Part shown: positions 15,639 to 26,404 of the stretch, in pieces
How the letters are laid out: every line of letters begins with the position of its first letter
Numbering within the stretch: position 1 is the stretch's first letter
NCBI GenBank assembly: GCA_003134435.1
Contig: PLBE01000062.1
Coordinates: 10,354-74,353 of the forward strand
Reading direction: 5' to 3'
DNA: 64,000 nt
Source: Acidobacteriaceae bacterium
GTDB lineage: Bacteria; Acidobacteriota; Terriglobia; Terriglobales; Acidobacteriaceae
Position numbers and translations under genes: made by a program
Notes under the pieces: model-generated
What the model saw: the letters and a program-made list of their open reading frames with translations, nothing else
Told to the model about the DNA's origin: nothing
Databases searched by the model: none

Positions 15639-15797
15639 CTACTTTGGCGACATCAAGAGATTCGTGGCGCACTCCATCGTTTTGTGGAAGCGCGCGTAAG
15701 TCTCGTACATTCGGTCAAAGATCTCTTCCCCCGAGTTCGAAAGAGCGCGCTCGCGAGCCGCGGAACTCATCCTCTGCAGCAGCCCCCTCCGGTTCAC
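15639..15797 (-). CDS. Possible small ORF or gene remnant
   Basis: A 52-codon frame from GTG 15797 to TAG, with protein-like composition (GLLQRMSSAARERAL, then EEIFDRMYETYARFHKTM). The frame is open further upstream (CEWFFDDIVTCSELLVN) without a start codon, so this may be the 3' end of a decayed gene. The rest of 15482-15898 holds nothing else I can support. Confidence 0.25.
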   Translation of the reverse strand: MNRRGLLQRMSSAARERALSNSGEEIFDRMYETYARFHKTMECATNLLMSPK

Positions 15798-15898
15798 CAG
15801 GAGCTCGCTGCAGGTAACAATGTCATCGAAAAACCATTCGCACCACCATCATTTGAGTCGGCGACTGGCTTACTCGCAGGCTATAATTGCGCGCACAT

Positions 15899-18478
15899 AT
15901 GGCCCTGACCTCTGGCACAAAACTTGGTCCCTACGAAATCATCGCTTCGATTGGCGCAGGTGGAATGGGTGAGGTCTATCGGGCTCGCGACTCCCGCCTT
16001 AACCGTGAAGTCGCCATTAAGATCCTCCCTGCGTCTTTTTCTTCCGATCCCGACCGCTTGCAGCGCTTCGCGCAGGAAGCGCGCGCCGTCGCCGCGCTCA
16101 ATCACCCCAACATTCTTTCGATCTTCGACATTGGCGACGATCACGGCGCACCCTACGTAGTTTCCGAACTACTGGAAGGCGAAACCTTCCGCGATCGCCT
16201 GCGCGAAGGCCCGCTCTCCGCGCGCAAAGCCTCCGACTGTGCACAACAGGTTGCTCGCGGCCTCGCCGCCGCCCACGACAAAGGTATCGTCCATCGCGAC
16301 CTGAAGCCGGAGAACCTCTTTCTCACCAGCGACGGCCGCGTGAAGATCCTCGATTTCGGCCTCGCCAAGCTGATTCGTCCAGAGACCGGAGATAGTTCCT
16401 CCAGTAGTTCGCACGATGCGCCCACACAGCAGGTGGGCACCGAAGCCGGCACCGTCATGGGCACGGTCGGCTACATGGCGCCCGAACAGGTTCGCGGCAA
16501 AGCCGCCGATCCACGCTCCGATATCTTTGCTTTCGGGGCGATTCTCTACGAGATGTTATCCGGCAAACGCGCTTTCCATGGCGACTCCCCCGCCGACACC
16601 ATGAGCGCGATCCTCAAAGAGGACCCGCCCGAACTTATCGAGACCAACCGCAACGTCTCGCCCGCGCTGGAGCGTATCGTCCGCCACTGCCTGGAGAAAA
16701 ATCCCGCCGAGCGCTTCCAGTCGGCTCGCGACGTGGCCTTCAATCTCGAGGCCCTCACCGATATTTCCACCTCCACACGAGGCGGAGTCCGCGCCATACC
16801 GGAAGAACCGTCCACGCGCCGCTGGCTGCTGCCCTTGCTCGGCGGCCTGCTGTTACTTGGGTCGTGGGCAGCCATCTATCGCTTCGCGCACCGCGACGCC
16901 ACCGCTAACCCCACCTTCCACGAGGTAACCTTCCGCAGCGGCACCATTTGGGCCGCTCGCTTTGCTCCGGATGGCCAGACCATCATCTACGGTGCTGCGT
17001 GGGATGGCCAGCCCCAGGAGATTTTCTCTACCCGCTTCGATAGCAGCGATTCCCGGCCCGTAGGCTTGCCCGCCGCCCAGATTCTCTCCATCTCCTCGAA
17101 GGGCGAGATGGCGATCTCCCTGCACCCCACCGACACAGCGGCCTTCCTTCAGACCGGAACCCTGGCCCGCGTCCCGCTCGCCGGAGGCGCCCCGCGCGAG
17201 GTGCTCGACGGCGTATTCTGGGCAGACTGGGCACCGGACGGCCAGTCCTTGGCAGTCATTCGCTCCAGCCCCGCGGGAGTCCCTCATCTGGAATTCCCGC
17301 TTGGCAAGTCGATCTATGAGCCGCAGGGCTGGGTCAGCCACGTTCGTTTTTCCCCGCAGGGCGATTGGCTAGCCATCGCGGACCACGTCCCGGGCGGTGA
17401 CGACGGCCGCGTTGTCATCATTGACCCGCACGGAAATCGCAAGTCCAGTTCTTCCTTTTACTCCAGCGTCGAGGGACTCGCTTGGACTCCCAATGGCAAG
17501 GAAGTCTGGTTCTCCGCTGTCCCCGCCGGAGCCGCGCGCTCCATCTATGCGCTCGATCTCTCCGGCAAGGAACGGCTCATCTATCGTGCACCCGGCGGCC
17601 TGACCATCCACGACATTGGCCGCACCGGTCTGGTCCTGTTGACTGCGGACAAATCCCGCATCGGCATCTCCGCCCTGCCACCCGGCGAAACGCACGAACG
17701 CAGCCTGTCGTGGTTTGACTGGTCGCTGGTGAGCGACATGTCCCCCGATGGCAAGAACATCGTTTTCTCCGAGACCGGGGAAGCCGTGGGCGCGAACTAT
17801 AGCGTGTTCCTCAGGAAGACGGACGGCTCCCCTGCGATTCGTCTCGGCGAGGGGGGCCAAGCTGCGCTTTCTCCCGACGGTCAATGGGTGCTCTCCGACG
17901 CTGGCTCTCCGCGCAGGCTCGTGCTTCTTCCCACTGGCGTCGGCGAGACCAGGCAGCTCACCGACGACAAGACCGACCACTTCGGAGCGGCCTGGTTGCC
18001 CGACGGCAAATCGGTCGTCTTCTCGACCGCGGAGGTGGGTCACCAGACCCGCACGTATCTGCTCGATCTACAAGGTGGCGCACCCCGCGCTCTGACTCCC
18101 GAAGGGACGGCGGGAGGCCTCGTTACTCCCGACGGCAAATATCTTGTCGCGGTGGACGCCAAACGTCAGCGTTGGCTTTTCCCCGTTGCTGGCGGGGAAC
18201 CGCAAAAGTTCACCGTCGCCACCGATCCCGACGAACGCATCCTCGGTTTTTTCGATAGTGGCAAGAGTTTGCTGGTGCGCACTCGCACCATTCCCATCAA
18301 TGTCACGCGCATCGATCTCGCGACCGGCCGCCGTGATCCCTGGAAGGAAATTGTTCCCGCCGATCCGGCTGGCGTGCAAAGCATTCCCGTGCTCCGCTTT
18401 AGCGCCGACGGCAAGGCATATGCCTACTCTACCCTGCGCGTGCTTTCCGATCTCTACGTAGTCGATGGCTTGAGGTAG
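15899..18478 (+). CDS. Membrane Ser/Thr protein kinase with C-terminal TolB/WD40-like beta-propeller
   Basis: 859 aa from ATG 15899 (a TTG four codons earlier is possible). Kinase domain at about 10-275: GAGGMGEVYRARD loop, VAIKIL Lys, HRDLKPENLF catalytic loop, DFGLAK, and APE-like MAPEQVRG. One TM segment near 305-325 (LLPLLGGLLLLGSWAAIY). The remaining 530 residues are extracytoplasmic, with repeated PDG motifs (RFAPDGQTIIY, WAPDGQSLAVI, DMSPDGKNIVF, GAAWLPDGKSVVF), the hallmark of TolB/PD40 propeller blades. Probably senses a periplasmic signal. Ends 60 bp from the convergent second kinase. Confidence 0.88.
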   Translation: MALTSGTKLGPYEIIASIGAGGMGEVYRARDSRLNREVAIKILPASFSSDPDRLQRFAQEARAVAALNHPNILSIFDIGDDHGAPYVVSELLEGETFRDRLREGPLSARKASDCAQQVARGLAAAHDKGIVHRDLKPENLFLTSDGRVKILDFGLAKLIRPETGDSSSSSSHDAPTQQVGTEAGTVMGTVGYMAPEQVRGKAADPRSDIFAFGAILYEMLSGKRAFHGDSPADTMSAILKEDPPELIETNRNVSPALERIVRHCLEKNPAERFQSARDVAFNLEALTDISTSTRGGVRAIPEEPSTRRWLLPLLGGLLLLGSWAAIYRFAHRDATANPTFHEVTFRSGTIWAARFAPDGQTIIYGAAWDGQPQEIFSTRFDSSDSRPVGLPAAQILSISSKGEMAISLHPTDTAAFLQTGTLARVPLAGGAPREVLDGVFWADWAPDGQSLAVIRSSPAGVPHLEFPLGKSIYEPQGWVSHVRFSPQGDWLAIADHVPGGDDGRVVIIDPHGNRKSSSSFYSSVEGLAWTPNGKEVWFSAVPAGAARSIYALDLSGKERLIYRAPGGLTIHDIGRTGLVLLTADKSRIGISALPPGETHERSLSWFDWSLVSDMSPDGKNIVFSETGEAVGANYSVFLRKTDGSPAIRLGEGGQAALSPDGQWVLSDAGSPRRLVLLPTGVGETRQLTDDKTDHFGAAWLPDGKSVVFSTAEVGHQTRTYLLDLQGGAPRALTPEGTAGGLVTPDGKYLVAVDAKRQRWLFPVAGGEPQKFTVATDPDERILGFFDSGKSLLVRTRTIPINVTRIDLATGRRDPWKEIVPADPAGVQSIPVLRFSADGKAYAYSTLRVLSDLYVVDGLR

Positions 18479-18539
18479 GGGAATACTCACCCGCCGGCCG
18501 TTACGCAAGCGCTGATTCCGCTGGATCGCACATCAGCAG

Positions 18540-21500
18540 CTATGGCAACTTGGCATACTCTGCCTTGGCTGCCTTCAAAATGGGGATATCGCTGTCCGCG
18601 TCTTTCCACAGCGTGAAGAATTCCCCATAGACAGCCTTCGCCCGCTCTTTATCTCCTGCAAGCGCCCATGCCCGAGCCAAGCCCAAACGAGCCAGCGCGC
18701 CACTGGAACAATTCCACACGATGCCTTTGTGGTCGAGAATCTTTTGAAATTCGACGGCGGCTGAGTTCCCTTGTCCGGCCGCAAGATACGCCTGTCCACG
18801 TATGTACGGCGAGTACATACATGAGACATTCGGAAGGAACGGGATCGCGCCCAGTTCAAGGCGCTCAGCGCGCGTGCCCGATGGCAGAAGAGAAATCGCA
18901 GCCGCCGGATTCCGTCGATCGAGTGCCAATTGCGCCTGGATCGCCGGCAGCCAGAGTGACTGCATGTGGGTATCCAGCGGAAACCGCTTGGCCAGGTCTT
19001 GCCCAAGGCTCTCCGCTGGCACGGCGTCGCCAATCATCGCCAGCGCCAGCGCCGCCTCAATCTGAACTCCCCGGCTCGCCGGGGCCAACTTCAAGGCGTC
19101 ACTCGCATCCTGTCGAGCCTCGGAAGCATTGCCGAAGGTCGCTTCCCGCAGCGCCGCTATCCCTTCCAACAACGCGCCGCCTTCTTTGTTATCGTTACGG
19201 ACCGCGGAATCGACCGCCCGTTTGGTTAACTCCCGCGCTTTTCGAAGGCGACCGGAATACGCCTCAGTATCCGCTTCCAACCCCAGCCCCTCGTTTTCAA
19301 AGTCAGACTTGCTCTCGAGCCAGGTGCTTTGCTCCTCCATCGCTTGCCTGTCGCCCCGGCTGAACGCGATGCCGTAAAGGCTGAGGTGGAGCGCATCGGA
19401 GTCCAGCTTTCTGGTCAGCGCGTCCTGAATGGTCCGCTGTGCCTCCTCATAACGCTGCAATGCAATCAGCCAACTGCCGAGGTTCGAGTACACGGCCACA
19501 TTCCCGGGCGCCAGGCGCACACTCTCCAGTTCCTGTTCCACCGCCTTCTCATATTCCCCCTCCTGCCCATAGACCCCGCTCAGATCGTTGTACACCAGTC
19601 CATCTCGGGGATAGCTCTCCAGGCTCTGCTGATAGATCTGCGCCGCCTTGTCCAGTTCTCCCGTGACCGTGCGATAGTAAGAAGACGCGATTGCCAATTT
19701 TTCTCGCTCGCTGGCGTGATCTCTCAGCTCGAATGCCTTGGTCAGATATTCGCTGGCCCGGCCCAATTCCCCCAAATCGGCATACTGCAGGCCGACCCCT
19801 TCATAAGCCGTGGCAAATTGCGGATCAAGTTCGATGGCCCGTTGTTCGTAGGGCAACGCCGCCACCGGTCCTTTTTCATGCAGTGCCTTCATTCCCAGGC
19901 TGTACGCCTTCAACGCGTCGATGGAAGAAGTCGTGGCTTGTTGCAGCGGAACATCGAATTTCTGTACCGCGGCTAGCGATTCGCCAAGTTCCCGGCGAAG
20001 TTTCGCAACCGCGCCGCCGAGCGTATCGAGCACTTTCTCTTTGGAAGAAGCAGTGGCCTGTTCCTGCGCCAGCGTCTCTCCGTTCTGGCAATTCGTCGCC
20101 CGTAATCCCAGAACATATTCGCTGCCCAGGAGCGCAATCGCGCCCACGATGTAAGCCTTGCTCCCGGAGCGCAGGCAAACCTCCCGCGCGATCTCCGGCG
20201 TCAGCGGAGTATTCCTCTCCCGAGTCATCATTTTCAGGGAGGCTCCCACTTGATCATCCGAGAGCACATTGATTAATGCGGACTGTCGCAGGGCGACGGC
20301 GAGAGCTTGCTTTAGCGTGTCATCGAAGACCGTATCGCCAGTGGAATTGGAAAAATCGGCGAGAACGATCGTGTCCTTCTCGGTAAGCCTGGCCGCGGAC
20401 CGCGAATGCCAATATAAGCCGGCTCCAACCAGCGCAATGAGAACCACCAGGGCAGCCGCGATCGAGCGCCTCCATCGCCTCCAGTTCGCGGCCGGGAAAA
20501 CCGGGACCGTCCCTTGAAGCGGCACCTCGGCGGCGTAGTTCACTGCGCCACCGCTGTCGATTCGGTCCGTGCCGGATTCAAATGTTGATGTTACTGCTAG
20601 TGTTTCGTCTGAACCAGCTCTAGCCGTTTCACTTTTCCTGCCCAACTGAAGCGGCGGGATTTCGCCCCCGGATCGCTCTGATGAACCCGGCGGAGCCACA
20701 TCCACGCTGAACCGGCGGCCAGATTCCGTGTCGCGCTTCAGTCGTTGCAGGTCGGCCCTCATTTCGGCTGCACTCTGATAGCGAAGATTTCGGTCTTTCT
20801 CCAGCGCCTTCGTGATTACGTCTTCCAGCTTCGGCGGCAAGTCGGGATTAAGCCGTACCGGAGGAAGCGGATCGCGATCCAGAATCGCATGGAAAATCAC
20901 GCCCGAACTCTCACCGCGAAATGGCAAAGAGCCCGTCGCCATCTCATACAACACTGCCCCAAACGAAAATAAATCCGTGCGCGCATCCAGTTCACGAGCC
21001 CGCACCTGCTCCGGCGACATATACGCTACGGTTCCCAGCGCCGCCCCCGGACTGGTGAGGTGGTCATCGCTTCCCGTCACCGTCACCTCCGCCCGGGCGT
21101 CACTCGTCTTAGAAACCCGGTTGCCCGTCCACCCCACTTTGGCCAGGCCGAAATCGAGGACCTTGGCGCGCCCGCGCTTAGTCACAAAGATGTTCGCGGG
21201 CTTGATATCCCGATGAACGATGCCTTCGGAGTGCGCGGCATCGAGCGCATCGGCGATCTCGATCGCCAGGCTGAGCAGGACTTCCGTCTCCAAAGGCCTG
21301 CCGGCGATTCGATACTTCAGTGTCACCCCGTCCAGAAACTCCATGGCGATGAATGCCCGCCCGTCCTGCTCACCAATGTCGTGGATAGTGCAGATATTGG
21401 GATGATTGAGCGCGGACGCCGCCTGGGCTTCGAGTTGAAATCGGGCCAGTGCCTTCGCATCTTGGGAAACTACGTCGGGAAGGAACTTCAGGGCGACGAA

Positions 21501-21599
21501 GCGGTGCAAGCGTGTATCCTCGGCCTTGTAAACCACACCCATCCCTCCGCCACCGAGCTTCTCCACAATCCGGTAATGCGAGATGGTTTGGCCGATCAT
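18540..21599 (-). CDS. Membrane Ser/Thr protein kinase with C-terminal TPR domain
   Basis: 1019 aa. Kinase at about 8-280: [15 protein letters not shown] loop, VALKFLPD Lys, [25 protein letters not shown], all intact. A Pro/Ser/Gly linker leads to one TM at about 380-400 ([19 protein letters not shown]). Beyond it is an adenylate-cyclase/TolB-like N-terminal segment ([19 protein letters not shown]) and many TPR helices ([38 protein letters not shown]). This architecture is common in Acidobacteriota. Convergent with the propeller kinase and divergent from eutB. Confidence 0.88.
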   Translation of the reverse strand: MIGQTISHYRIVEKLGGGGMGVVYKAEDTRLHRFVALKFLPDVVSQDAKALARFQLEAQAASALNHPNICTIHDIGEQDGRAFIAMEFLDGVTLKYRIAGRPLETEVLLSLAIEIADALDAAHSEGIVHRDIKPANIFVTKRGRAKVLDFGLAKVGWTGNRVSKTSDARAEVTVTGSDDHLTSPGAALGTVAYMSPEQVRARELDARTDLFSFGAVLYEMATGSLPFRGESSGVIFHAILDRDPLPPVRLNPDLPPKLEDVITKALEKDRNLRYQSAAEMRADLQRLKRDTESGRRFSVDVAPPGSSERSGGEIPPLQLGRKSETARAGSDETLAVTSTFESGTDRIDSGGAVNYAAEVPLQGTVPVFPAANWRRWRRSIAAALVVLIALVGAGLYWHSRSAARLTEKDTIVLADFSNSTGDTVFDDTLKQALAVALRQSALINVLSDDQVGASLKMMTRERNTPLTPEIAREVCLRSGSKAYIVGAIALLGSEYVLGLRATNCQNGETLAQEQATASSKEKVLDTLGGAVAKLRRELGESLAAVQKFDVPLQQATTSSIDALKAYSLGMKALHEKGPVAALPYEQRAIELDPQFATAYEGVGLQYADLGELGRASEYLTKAFELRDHASEREKLAIASSYYRTVTGELDKAAQIYQQSLESYPRDGLVYNDLSGVYGQEGEYEKAVEQELESVRLAPGNVAVYSNLGSWLIALQRYEEAQRTIQDALTRKLDSDALHLSLYGIAFSRGDRQAMEEQSTWLESKSDFENEGLGLEADTEAYSGRLRKARELTKRAVDSAVRNDNKEGGALLEGIAALREATFGNASEARQDASDALKLAPASRGVQIEAALALAMIGDAVPAESLGQDLAKRFPLDTHMQSLWLPAIQAQLALDRRNPAAAISLLPSGTRAERLELGAIPFLPNVSCMYSPYIRGQAYLAAGQGNSAAVEFQKILDHKGIVWNCSSGALARLGLARAWALAGDKERAKAVYGEFFTLWKDADSDIPILKAAKAEYAKLP

Positions 21600-21727
21600 T
21601 AGCGCACCATGTTACGAGTGTGGAACTGACAGGTCAATGAAGCCTTGCAAGGCGGCGCTTCCACGCCCGAGGCAGCCCATCCCTCGCCGCTTTTTCGGTA
21701 ACATGGTGTCTCAGAGCGACTCCGGCC

Positions 21728-23119
21728 ATGATCGAGCGATTCGACTTCTCCGATCTCCGCGAACTTTTCGCCAAGGCGAACGAAGAAAAGTCCGGCGATC
21801 AACTGGCCGGCATCGCCGCCCGATCGGAGCGCGAGCGGGTTGCGGCGAAACACAAACTGGCAGACCTGACGCTCGACGAAATTGTCCGCCGCCCCCTGAT
21901 CGATCCTTCGGAAGACGATGTCACCCGCCTCACTCTCGACGCATGCGATCAGAAAGCTTTCCGGGGCATCGCCAGCATGACGGTCGGCGAGTACCGCGAA
22001 TTTATCCTCGATGACGGAACCACCGACGCTCAACTGCAGCCACTGCAGCGGGCCATCATTCCGGAAGTTGCCGCTGCCGTCACCAAGCTGATGAGCAACA
22101 AGGATCTCGTGCTCGCGGCCGCCAAGATTCGGAATGTCACCCGCTGCCGCAACACCATGGGAGAACGTGGAGTGCTGGGCATCCGCCTCCAACCCAATCA
22201 TCCGGCTGACAACATCGGAGGAATTCTGCTGGCTGCCTTTGAGGGCCTGCTTTACGGATGCGGAGACGCGGTCCTCGGCGTGAATCCCGCTACCGATTCA
22301 GTCGATACCGTCAGCGCGATTCTCGTGGCGTTGACCCGACTGGTAGATGCCTACGAAATCCCCACCCAGGTCTGTTGCCTGGCCCACATCACCACTCAAC
22401 TCGCAGCGTTAAATCGCGGAACGCCGGTTGACCTTCTTTTCCAGTCCATCGCAGGTACGGAAGCGGCCAACCGCAGTTTCGGAATCACCCTCAATATGCT
22501 GCGCGAGGGCCGCGAACAGGTTCTCGAACAGCATCGCCAGCGCGACGTCCGTTGGGTTGGGGACCACGCCATGTACTTCGAAACCGGCCAGGGCAGCGCT
22601 CTCTCGGCCGAAGCGCATCATGGCGTCGATCAACTGACGCTCGAAGCCCGGGCTTACGGAGTCGCGCGCGCCTTCGAGCCTTTTCTGGTGAACAGCGTCG
22701 TCGGCTTCATCGGCCCCGAGTACCTGTATGACGAAAGACAGATTATCCGCGCCGGACTCGAGGACCATTTCATGGCGAAGTTGCTCGGCCTGCCGATGGG
22801 CTGCGACGTCTGCTACACCAATCACGCCGCCGCCGACCAGAACTCCGCCGACAACCTGCTGCTTCTTCTGTCGGCCGCGGGTTGCAACTACTTCATGGGC
22901 GTTCCCTGTTCCGATGACGTGATGCTGAATTACCAGTCCACCAGCTATCACGACGCCTTAGCCGCGCGACGCCTGTTCCAGTTGCGCCCCGCGCCAGAGT
23001 TTCTTGCGTGGCTGCAAGTTATGGGGATCTATCGCGGCACCGAACCGGCCTCCCTCGATTCATCAGCGCGACGGCAACTAATGCGCGGGCTGGAGGCAAC
23101 ACTGGAAAGGACTTTTTGA
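21728..23119 (+). CDS. eutB: Ethanolamine ammonia-lyase large (heavy) subunit
   Basis: Catalytic alpha subunit of the adenosylcobalamin-dependent enzyme that converts ethanolamine to acetaldehyde and ammonia. 463 aa, near the usual 453. Seen: GVLGIRLQPNHPADNIGG, GLLYGCGDAVLGVNPATDS, CCLAHITTQLAALNRGTPV, YFETGQGSALSAEAHHG, QTxEARxYG-like TLEARAYGVARAF and GCDVCYTNHAAADQNS, all strongly typical of EutB. No clear ribosome site. The stop abuts eutC (TGAATGG), so the subunits are coupled. No microcompartment shell genes are near. Confidence 0.95.
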   Translation: MIERFDFSDLRELFAKANEEKSGDQLAGIAARSERERVAAKHKLADLTLDEIVRRPLIDPSEDDVTRLTLDACDQKAFRGIASMTVGEYREFILDDGTTDAQLQPLQRAIIPEVAAAVTKLMSNKDLVLAAAKIRNVTRCRNTMGERGVLGIRLQPNHPADNIGGILLAAFEGLLYGCGDAVLGVNPATDSVDTVSAILVALTRLVDAYEIPTQVCCLAHITTQLAALNRGTPVDLLFQSIAGTEAANRSFGITLNMLREGREQVLEQHRQRDVRWVGDHAMYFETGQGSALSAEAHHGVDQLTLEARAYGVARAFEPFLVNSVVGFIGPEYLYDERQIIRAGLEDHFMAKLLGLPMGCDVCYTNHAAADQNSADNLLLLLSAAGCNYFMGVPCSDDVMLNYQSTSYHDALAARRLFQLRPAPEFLAWLQVMGIYRGTEPASLDSSARRQLMRGLEATLERTF

Positions 23120-23959
23120 ATGGCGAGCTGCGACGACGAACTCCCACAGCGCCGGGATGCGCTCGAATCCGATTTATCCGAGCTCGTGAAAAAAGTGCGC
23201 GCCCAGACTCCCGCGCGTCTCCTCGCCGGCCGGAGCGGCGCCGCCTATCGCACCCATACGCAACTGGAACTGCGCCAAGCGCATGCCGCCGCCCGCGATG
23301 CCGTGCGCACGGAGTTGAATCTTCTCCCGAATTCGACCAATGATCTTGGCGAAGAGTTCGCGCGACAGTGGAATCTATTTGAAGTCTGCTCCCAGGCTGC
23401 CAGCAAAGATGAATACCTCTTGCGCCCCGACCTGGGCCGTCACTTGAATGACGCATCCCGCGCGGAGTTGAGCCGCCGCTGCACTACCGGGCGCGATTTG
23501 CAAATCGCGATCGGCGACGGTCTCTCAGTGACCGCCGTAGCCCGGCAGGTTCCACAATTATTGCCCTTGCTCTGTGACGGAGCCCACACTCGAGGCTGGA
23601 GTGTCGGCGAGATATTTGTAATTCGCTACTGCCGGGTCGGCATCCTCAACCAGATCGGCGAATTGCTGACTCCCAAAGTCGCCGTCCTCCTTATCGGAGA
23701 ACGACCCGGCTTGGCAACCGCCGAAAGCCTCTCCGCCTACATGGCCTATCAGCCGAAAACCCTCGACACCGACGCCAATCGCAATCTCATCTCGAACATC
23801 CACGCCCGTGGCGTCAGCTCAGAACAAGCCGCCAGAAGGATCCTGGACCTGGCAGACTCGATGATCAAAACTCGCGCCAGCGGCTGCCAACTTCGTGAAG
23901 AACTGACCCCCTCGACGCAAAACGCTCATGTCCCAACAATCTCACGCACGGCGCGATAG
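23120..23959 (+). CDS. eutC: Ethanolamine ammonia-lyase small (light) subunit
   Basis: 279 aa. Light subunit that helps bind the cobalamin cofactor. Seen: TPARLLAGRSGAAYRTHTQL, LRQAHAAARDAVRTEL, LQIAIGDGLSVTAVARQVP, VGILNQIGELLTPKVAVLLIGERPGL, LSAYMAYQPKTLDTDANRN, which follow the EutC pattern end to end. Starts with the ATG immediately after the eutB stop. Its last 34 bp overlap the end of the convergent oxidoreductase gene, and the final 20 residues look divergent from typical EutC tails. Confidence 0.93.
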   Translation: MASCDDELPQRRDALESDLSELVKKVRAQTPARLLAGRSGAAYRTHTQLELRQAHAAARDAVRTELNLLPNSTNDLGEEFARQWNLFEVCSQAASKDEYLLRPDLGRHLNDASRAELSRRCTTGRDLQIAIGDGLSVTAVARQVPQLLPLLCDGAHTRGWSVGEIFVIRYCRVGILNQIGELLTPKVAVLLIGERPGLATAESLSAYMAYQPKTLDTDANRNLISNIHARGVSSEQAARRILDLADSMIKTRASGCQLREELTPSTQNAHVPTISRTAR

Positions 23960-25908
23960 GCCTGATCGATCGCTGTATTGGTGTAGGCGTGGCCGTCAGC
24001 GTCAGAGTTCGCGATCTTGATTCTCCCGAAGGGCTGGCGTCCAATCACACAGGGCCGTTCCGCCGCCGGCCGGTCAAGCGGCTCGAACAATGCGTTGTAC
24101 TCGTAAGCGTATCCGTGAGGCCAGCGGTTGACCGTGATGGCTTGAATGTCGCGAGCCGGATCGAAACCGCCAGCCCCAAGGATGCGGCCAAGTTCATCCC
24201 GCACATTACGCTCGAAGGTTTCAAATTTCGTATTGACCAGCTCCCACCGTCCCGCCCGGTACTGGTCTTTGCAATCGAGGCCGGGCTCGCAAGGTGTGCG
24301 CAGCAGGTGCAGCAGGCAAGAATCCTCCGGCGAACTGGGAAAATGATAGTCGCCCATGGAGACCGGAAAATCCAGGGTCACGTTGGTGAAATAAGATCCC
24401 GGAGCGTAGATCGCGCTAATACCCAGCTTCTGAAACGCTTTCCAATTGCTGATCTGTACGTTCGTGTAAACCAGAGGCATCTTCACCGCGTACGCCAGAG
24501 CTTCTTTTTGTTTCTCCGGCATCTCCGGACACAAATAAGGAATCATCATGTTGTAGCACGCCAGAATGCATTGCGCGCCGCGCACCCGCCTTGCCTTTCC
24601 CCCGCGCACGTAAGTCACCTCGACTTCTTTCCCGGTCTCTTTCACGTTCTTTGGATCGGAGTCTGCGTTTCCAGCGTGTTTCACGTTCACTGCGGTACTG
24701 TTCAGGCGGATGCGAATGCCTGAGGATGCATCGTCCAGTCGGCCGTAGTCGGCACGGGCCGTCACGATATCTTCCATGGTGTGACCAGGAAGAACGCCGG
24801 GCACCAGCGATCGCACCAGCATTCTCGCGATCGAAGCATTGCCATCCGGAAAATGAAAAATATAAGGTTCGTCCAGCTCGGGATTCTCCTCATGGCTCTT
24901 CGGCAGATTGATGCCCTTGAAACCCGGAAACCCTTCCCGGGCACAGTCATAGGCCGAAACTGCATCAATGCCGACGGCAAATAAATCGTGGGTCGAACTC
25001 TGAAACACTTTCACCACATCGGGATCAACCTTGACGTATTGCAGCAAGAAATCCCTGTAGCTCGTCTTGACCAGTTTCTTTCTCTTCTGCTCTGCCGTGA
25101 GCCCCAGCATGTAATCGACGTGAGCATGTTGCAAGCGGACAAGATCTTTGCGCGCGGATTCGGAGATGGGGATCTGGCTCACATTCTCCATGCCAAAGTT
25201 AAGGCCGAAATAGTGGAGTCCTTTCTGGTGTACCAACCGGTCTTCGCCAAATGTTTCTTTATCGAAGAAAACGGCTTCGGTCAGATTCATCGAGCTGAAC
25301 AACTTCTGATCGTAGTACTTGTAAAAGCGCCGAACGTTGATGCCCAGCTCCTGCAAAAGACCAATTGACACCTTGCTATAGTTTCCGGGCGCCTCGATGG
25401 ATTGTGTCCCGCCATAACCGAGCAGCGATCGCTTCCCCGCCTGGAATTCGTTGCGCGTGGCGTGACCGCCAAAATCTTCGGTGTTGTCGAGGATCAGAAT
25501 CCGGGATTGCTTTCCGGCGAACTTGCGGTAGAAATAGGCCGCCGCCAGGCCGCTGATACCGGCGCCAACCACGATCAGATCGTACGACTCACCGTCGTCG
25601 ATCGCCTCGCCCCACTCTTTATCGGCTTTTCTGTCGACTTTGCCCTTCCGGTCCCGCAACTCGTGCGCAACTTCCCATGAGCCATCATGGCTGCCGCGCA
25701 TTCCGTTCTTGCCAGGTGGGTAGTAAGCGGGATCCTTCTCGGGGGCGAACTCCACTCCCAAGGGCGATTGCTTGAGATCAAAGGCGCGCAGCCATCTTGC
25801 ATCCGCCACCAGTGAAGTCCCGACAGCGATACTGACTCCGTTAAGAAAATCGCGACGCGTGATCTTGCGCCCCATTCCTAATTCGCGATCTTGTTTGTTT
25901 TTGCTCAT
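23926..25908 (-). CDS. Tat-exported FAD-dependent amine oxidoreductase (spermidine dehydrogenase-like)
   Basis: 660 aa. A twin-arginine signal (KITRRDFLNGVSIAVGTS, residues 14-31) directs folded export. The FAD-binding Rossmann motif is at about 110 (YDLIVVGAGISGLAAAYFY), followed by RILILDNTEDFGGHATRNEF. A second FAD region is near the C terminus (GYAYEYNALFEPLDRP, IKIANSDADGHAYTNTAIDQ). The overall layout is that of periplasmic spermidine dehydrogenases, but substrate assignment is inference. Next to ethanolamine lyase, so the pair may be an amine-utilisation locus, although the genes converge. Confidence 0.7.
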   Translation of the reverse strand: MSKNKQDRELGMGRKITRRDFLNGVSIAVGTSLVADARWLRAFDLKQSPLGVEFAPEKDPAYYPPGKNGMRGSHDGSWEVAHELRDRKGKVDRKADKEWGEAIDDGESYDLIVVGAGISGLAAAYFYRKFAGKQSRILILDNTEDFGGHATRNEFQAGKRSLLGYGGTQSIEAPGNYSKVSIGLLQELGINVRRFYKYYDQKLFSSMNLTEAVFFDKETFGEDRLVHQKGLHYFGLNFGMENVSQIPISESARKDLVRLQHAHVDYMLGLTAEQKRKKLVKTSYRDFLLQYVKVDPDVVKVFQSSTHDLFAVGIDAVSAYDCAREGFPGFKGINLPKSHEENPELDEPYIFHFPDGNASIARMLVRSLVPGVLPGHTMEDIVTARADYGRLDDASSGIRIRLNSTAVNVKHAGNADSDPKNVKETGKEVEVTYVRGGKARRVRGAQCILACYNMMIPYLCPEMPEKQKEALAYAVKMPLVYTNVQISNWKAFQKLGISAIYAPGSYFTNVTLDFPVSMGDYHFPSSPEDSCLLHLLRTPCEPGLDCKDQYRAGRWELVNTKFETFERNVRDELGRILGAGGFDPARDIQAITVNRWPHGYAYEYNALFEPLDRPAAERPCVIGRQPFGRIKIANSDADGHAYTNTAIDQAYRAVREIVGT

Positions 25909-26404
25909 TGTCGCTGCCCCCCAGATTCACCACTCACAATGCGCAGACGCAACTTGCCGCGCAGCCATTGTGCGCTCAAATTGTAACCAATGGCGATCCA
26001 AGATTGGTCCCATGTCGACGCCGGGAGTCGACCACGACCCGTCGCCTGTGATTACCGGCACATGCCCTGGTGCTTTACATCACGACATCGCGGACCAGTT
26101 GTGCTAGCCTCCCAGCCAAAGATGTCTTTTTCAGAGCGTGTTGATAACGGATCGCTGTCGCTTCTCCCGGCAGGACAGGAACATAAGAAGTGCTTCGTCA
26201 CCGCAACATCCGAAGCAAGCTGTTATGAAATCTCCAAAGAAGGCAGTGGACGAATTTGCAGCCGGGAGCTTCCAGTTCGAACTCCAGAAGTTGCCCGCGG
26301 AACGTCGAGTCCGCAGCGGATGCGGATTTATTGGCTAACAACTCTCAGGCGCCGCCGGTAGTCCGAGCCGCGCTAAGAAATTCAGACACAACGCGGAGAT
26401 CCCG
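25909..26404. other. Intergenic stretch between divergent oxidoreductase and ferredoxin-methyltransferase genes
   Basis: Nearly 500 bp without a supported gene. One 37-codon frame (ATG 26225 to TAA 26338, MKSPKKAVDEFAAGSF start) has protein-like composition but no ribosome site. No clear promoter, terminator or repeat was found. Confidence 0.5.
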
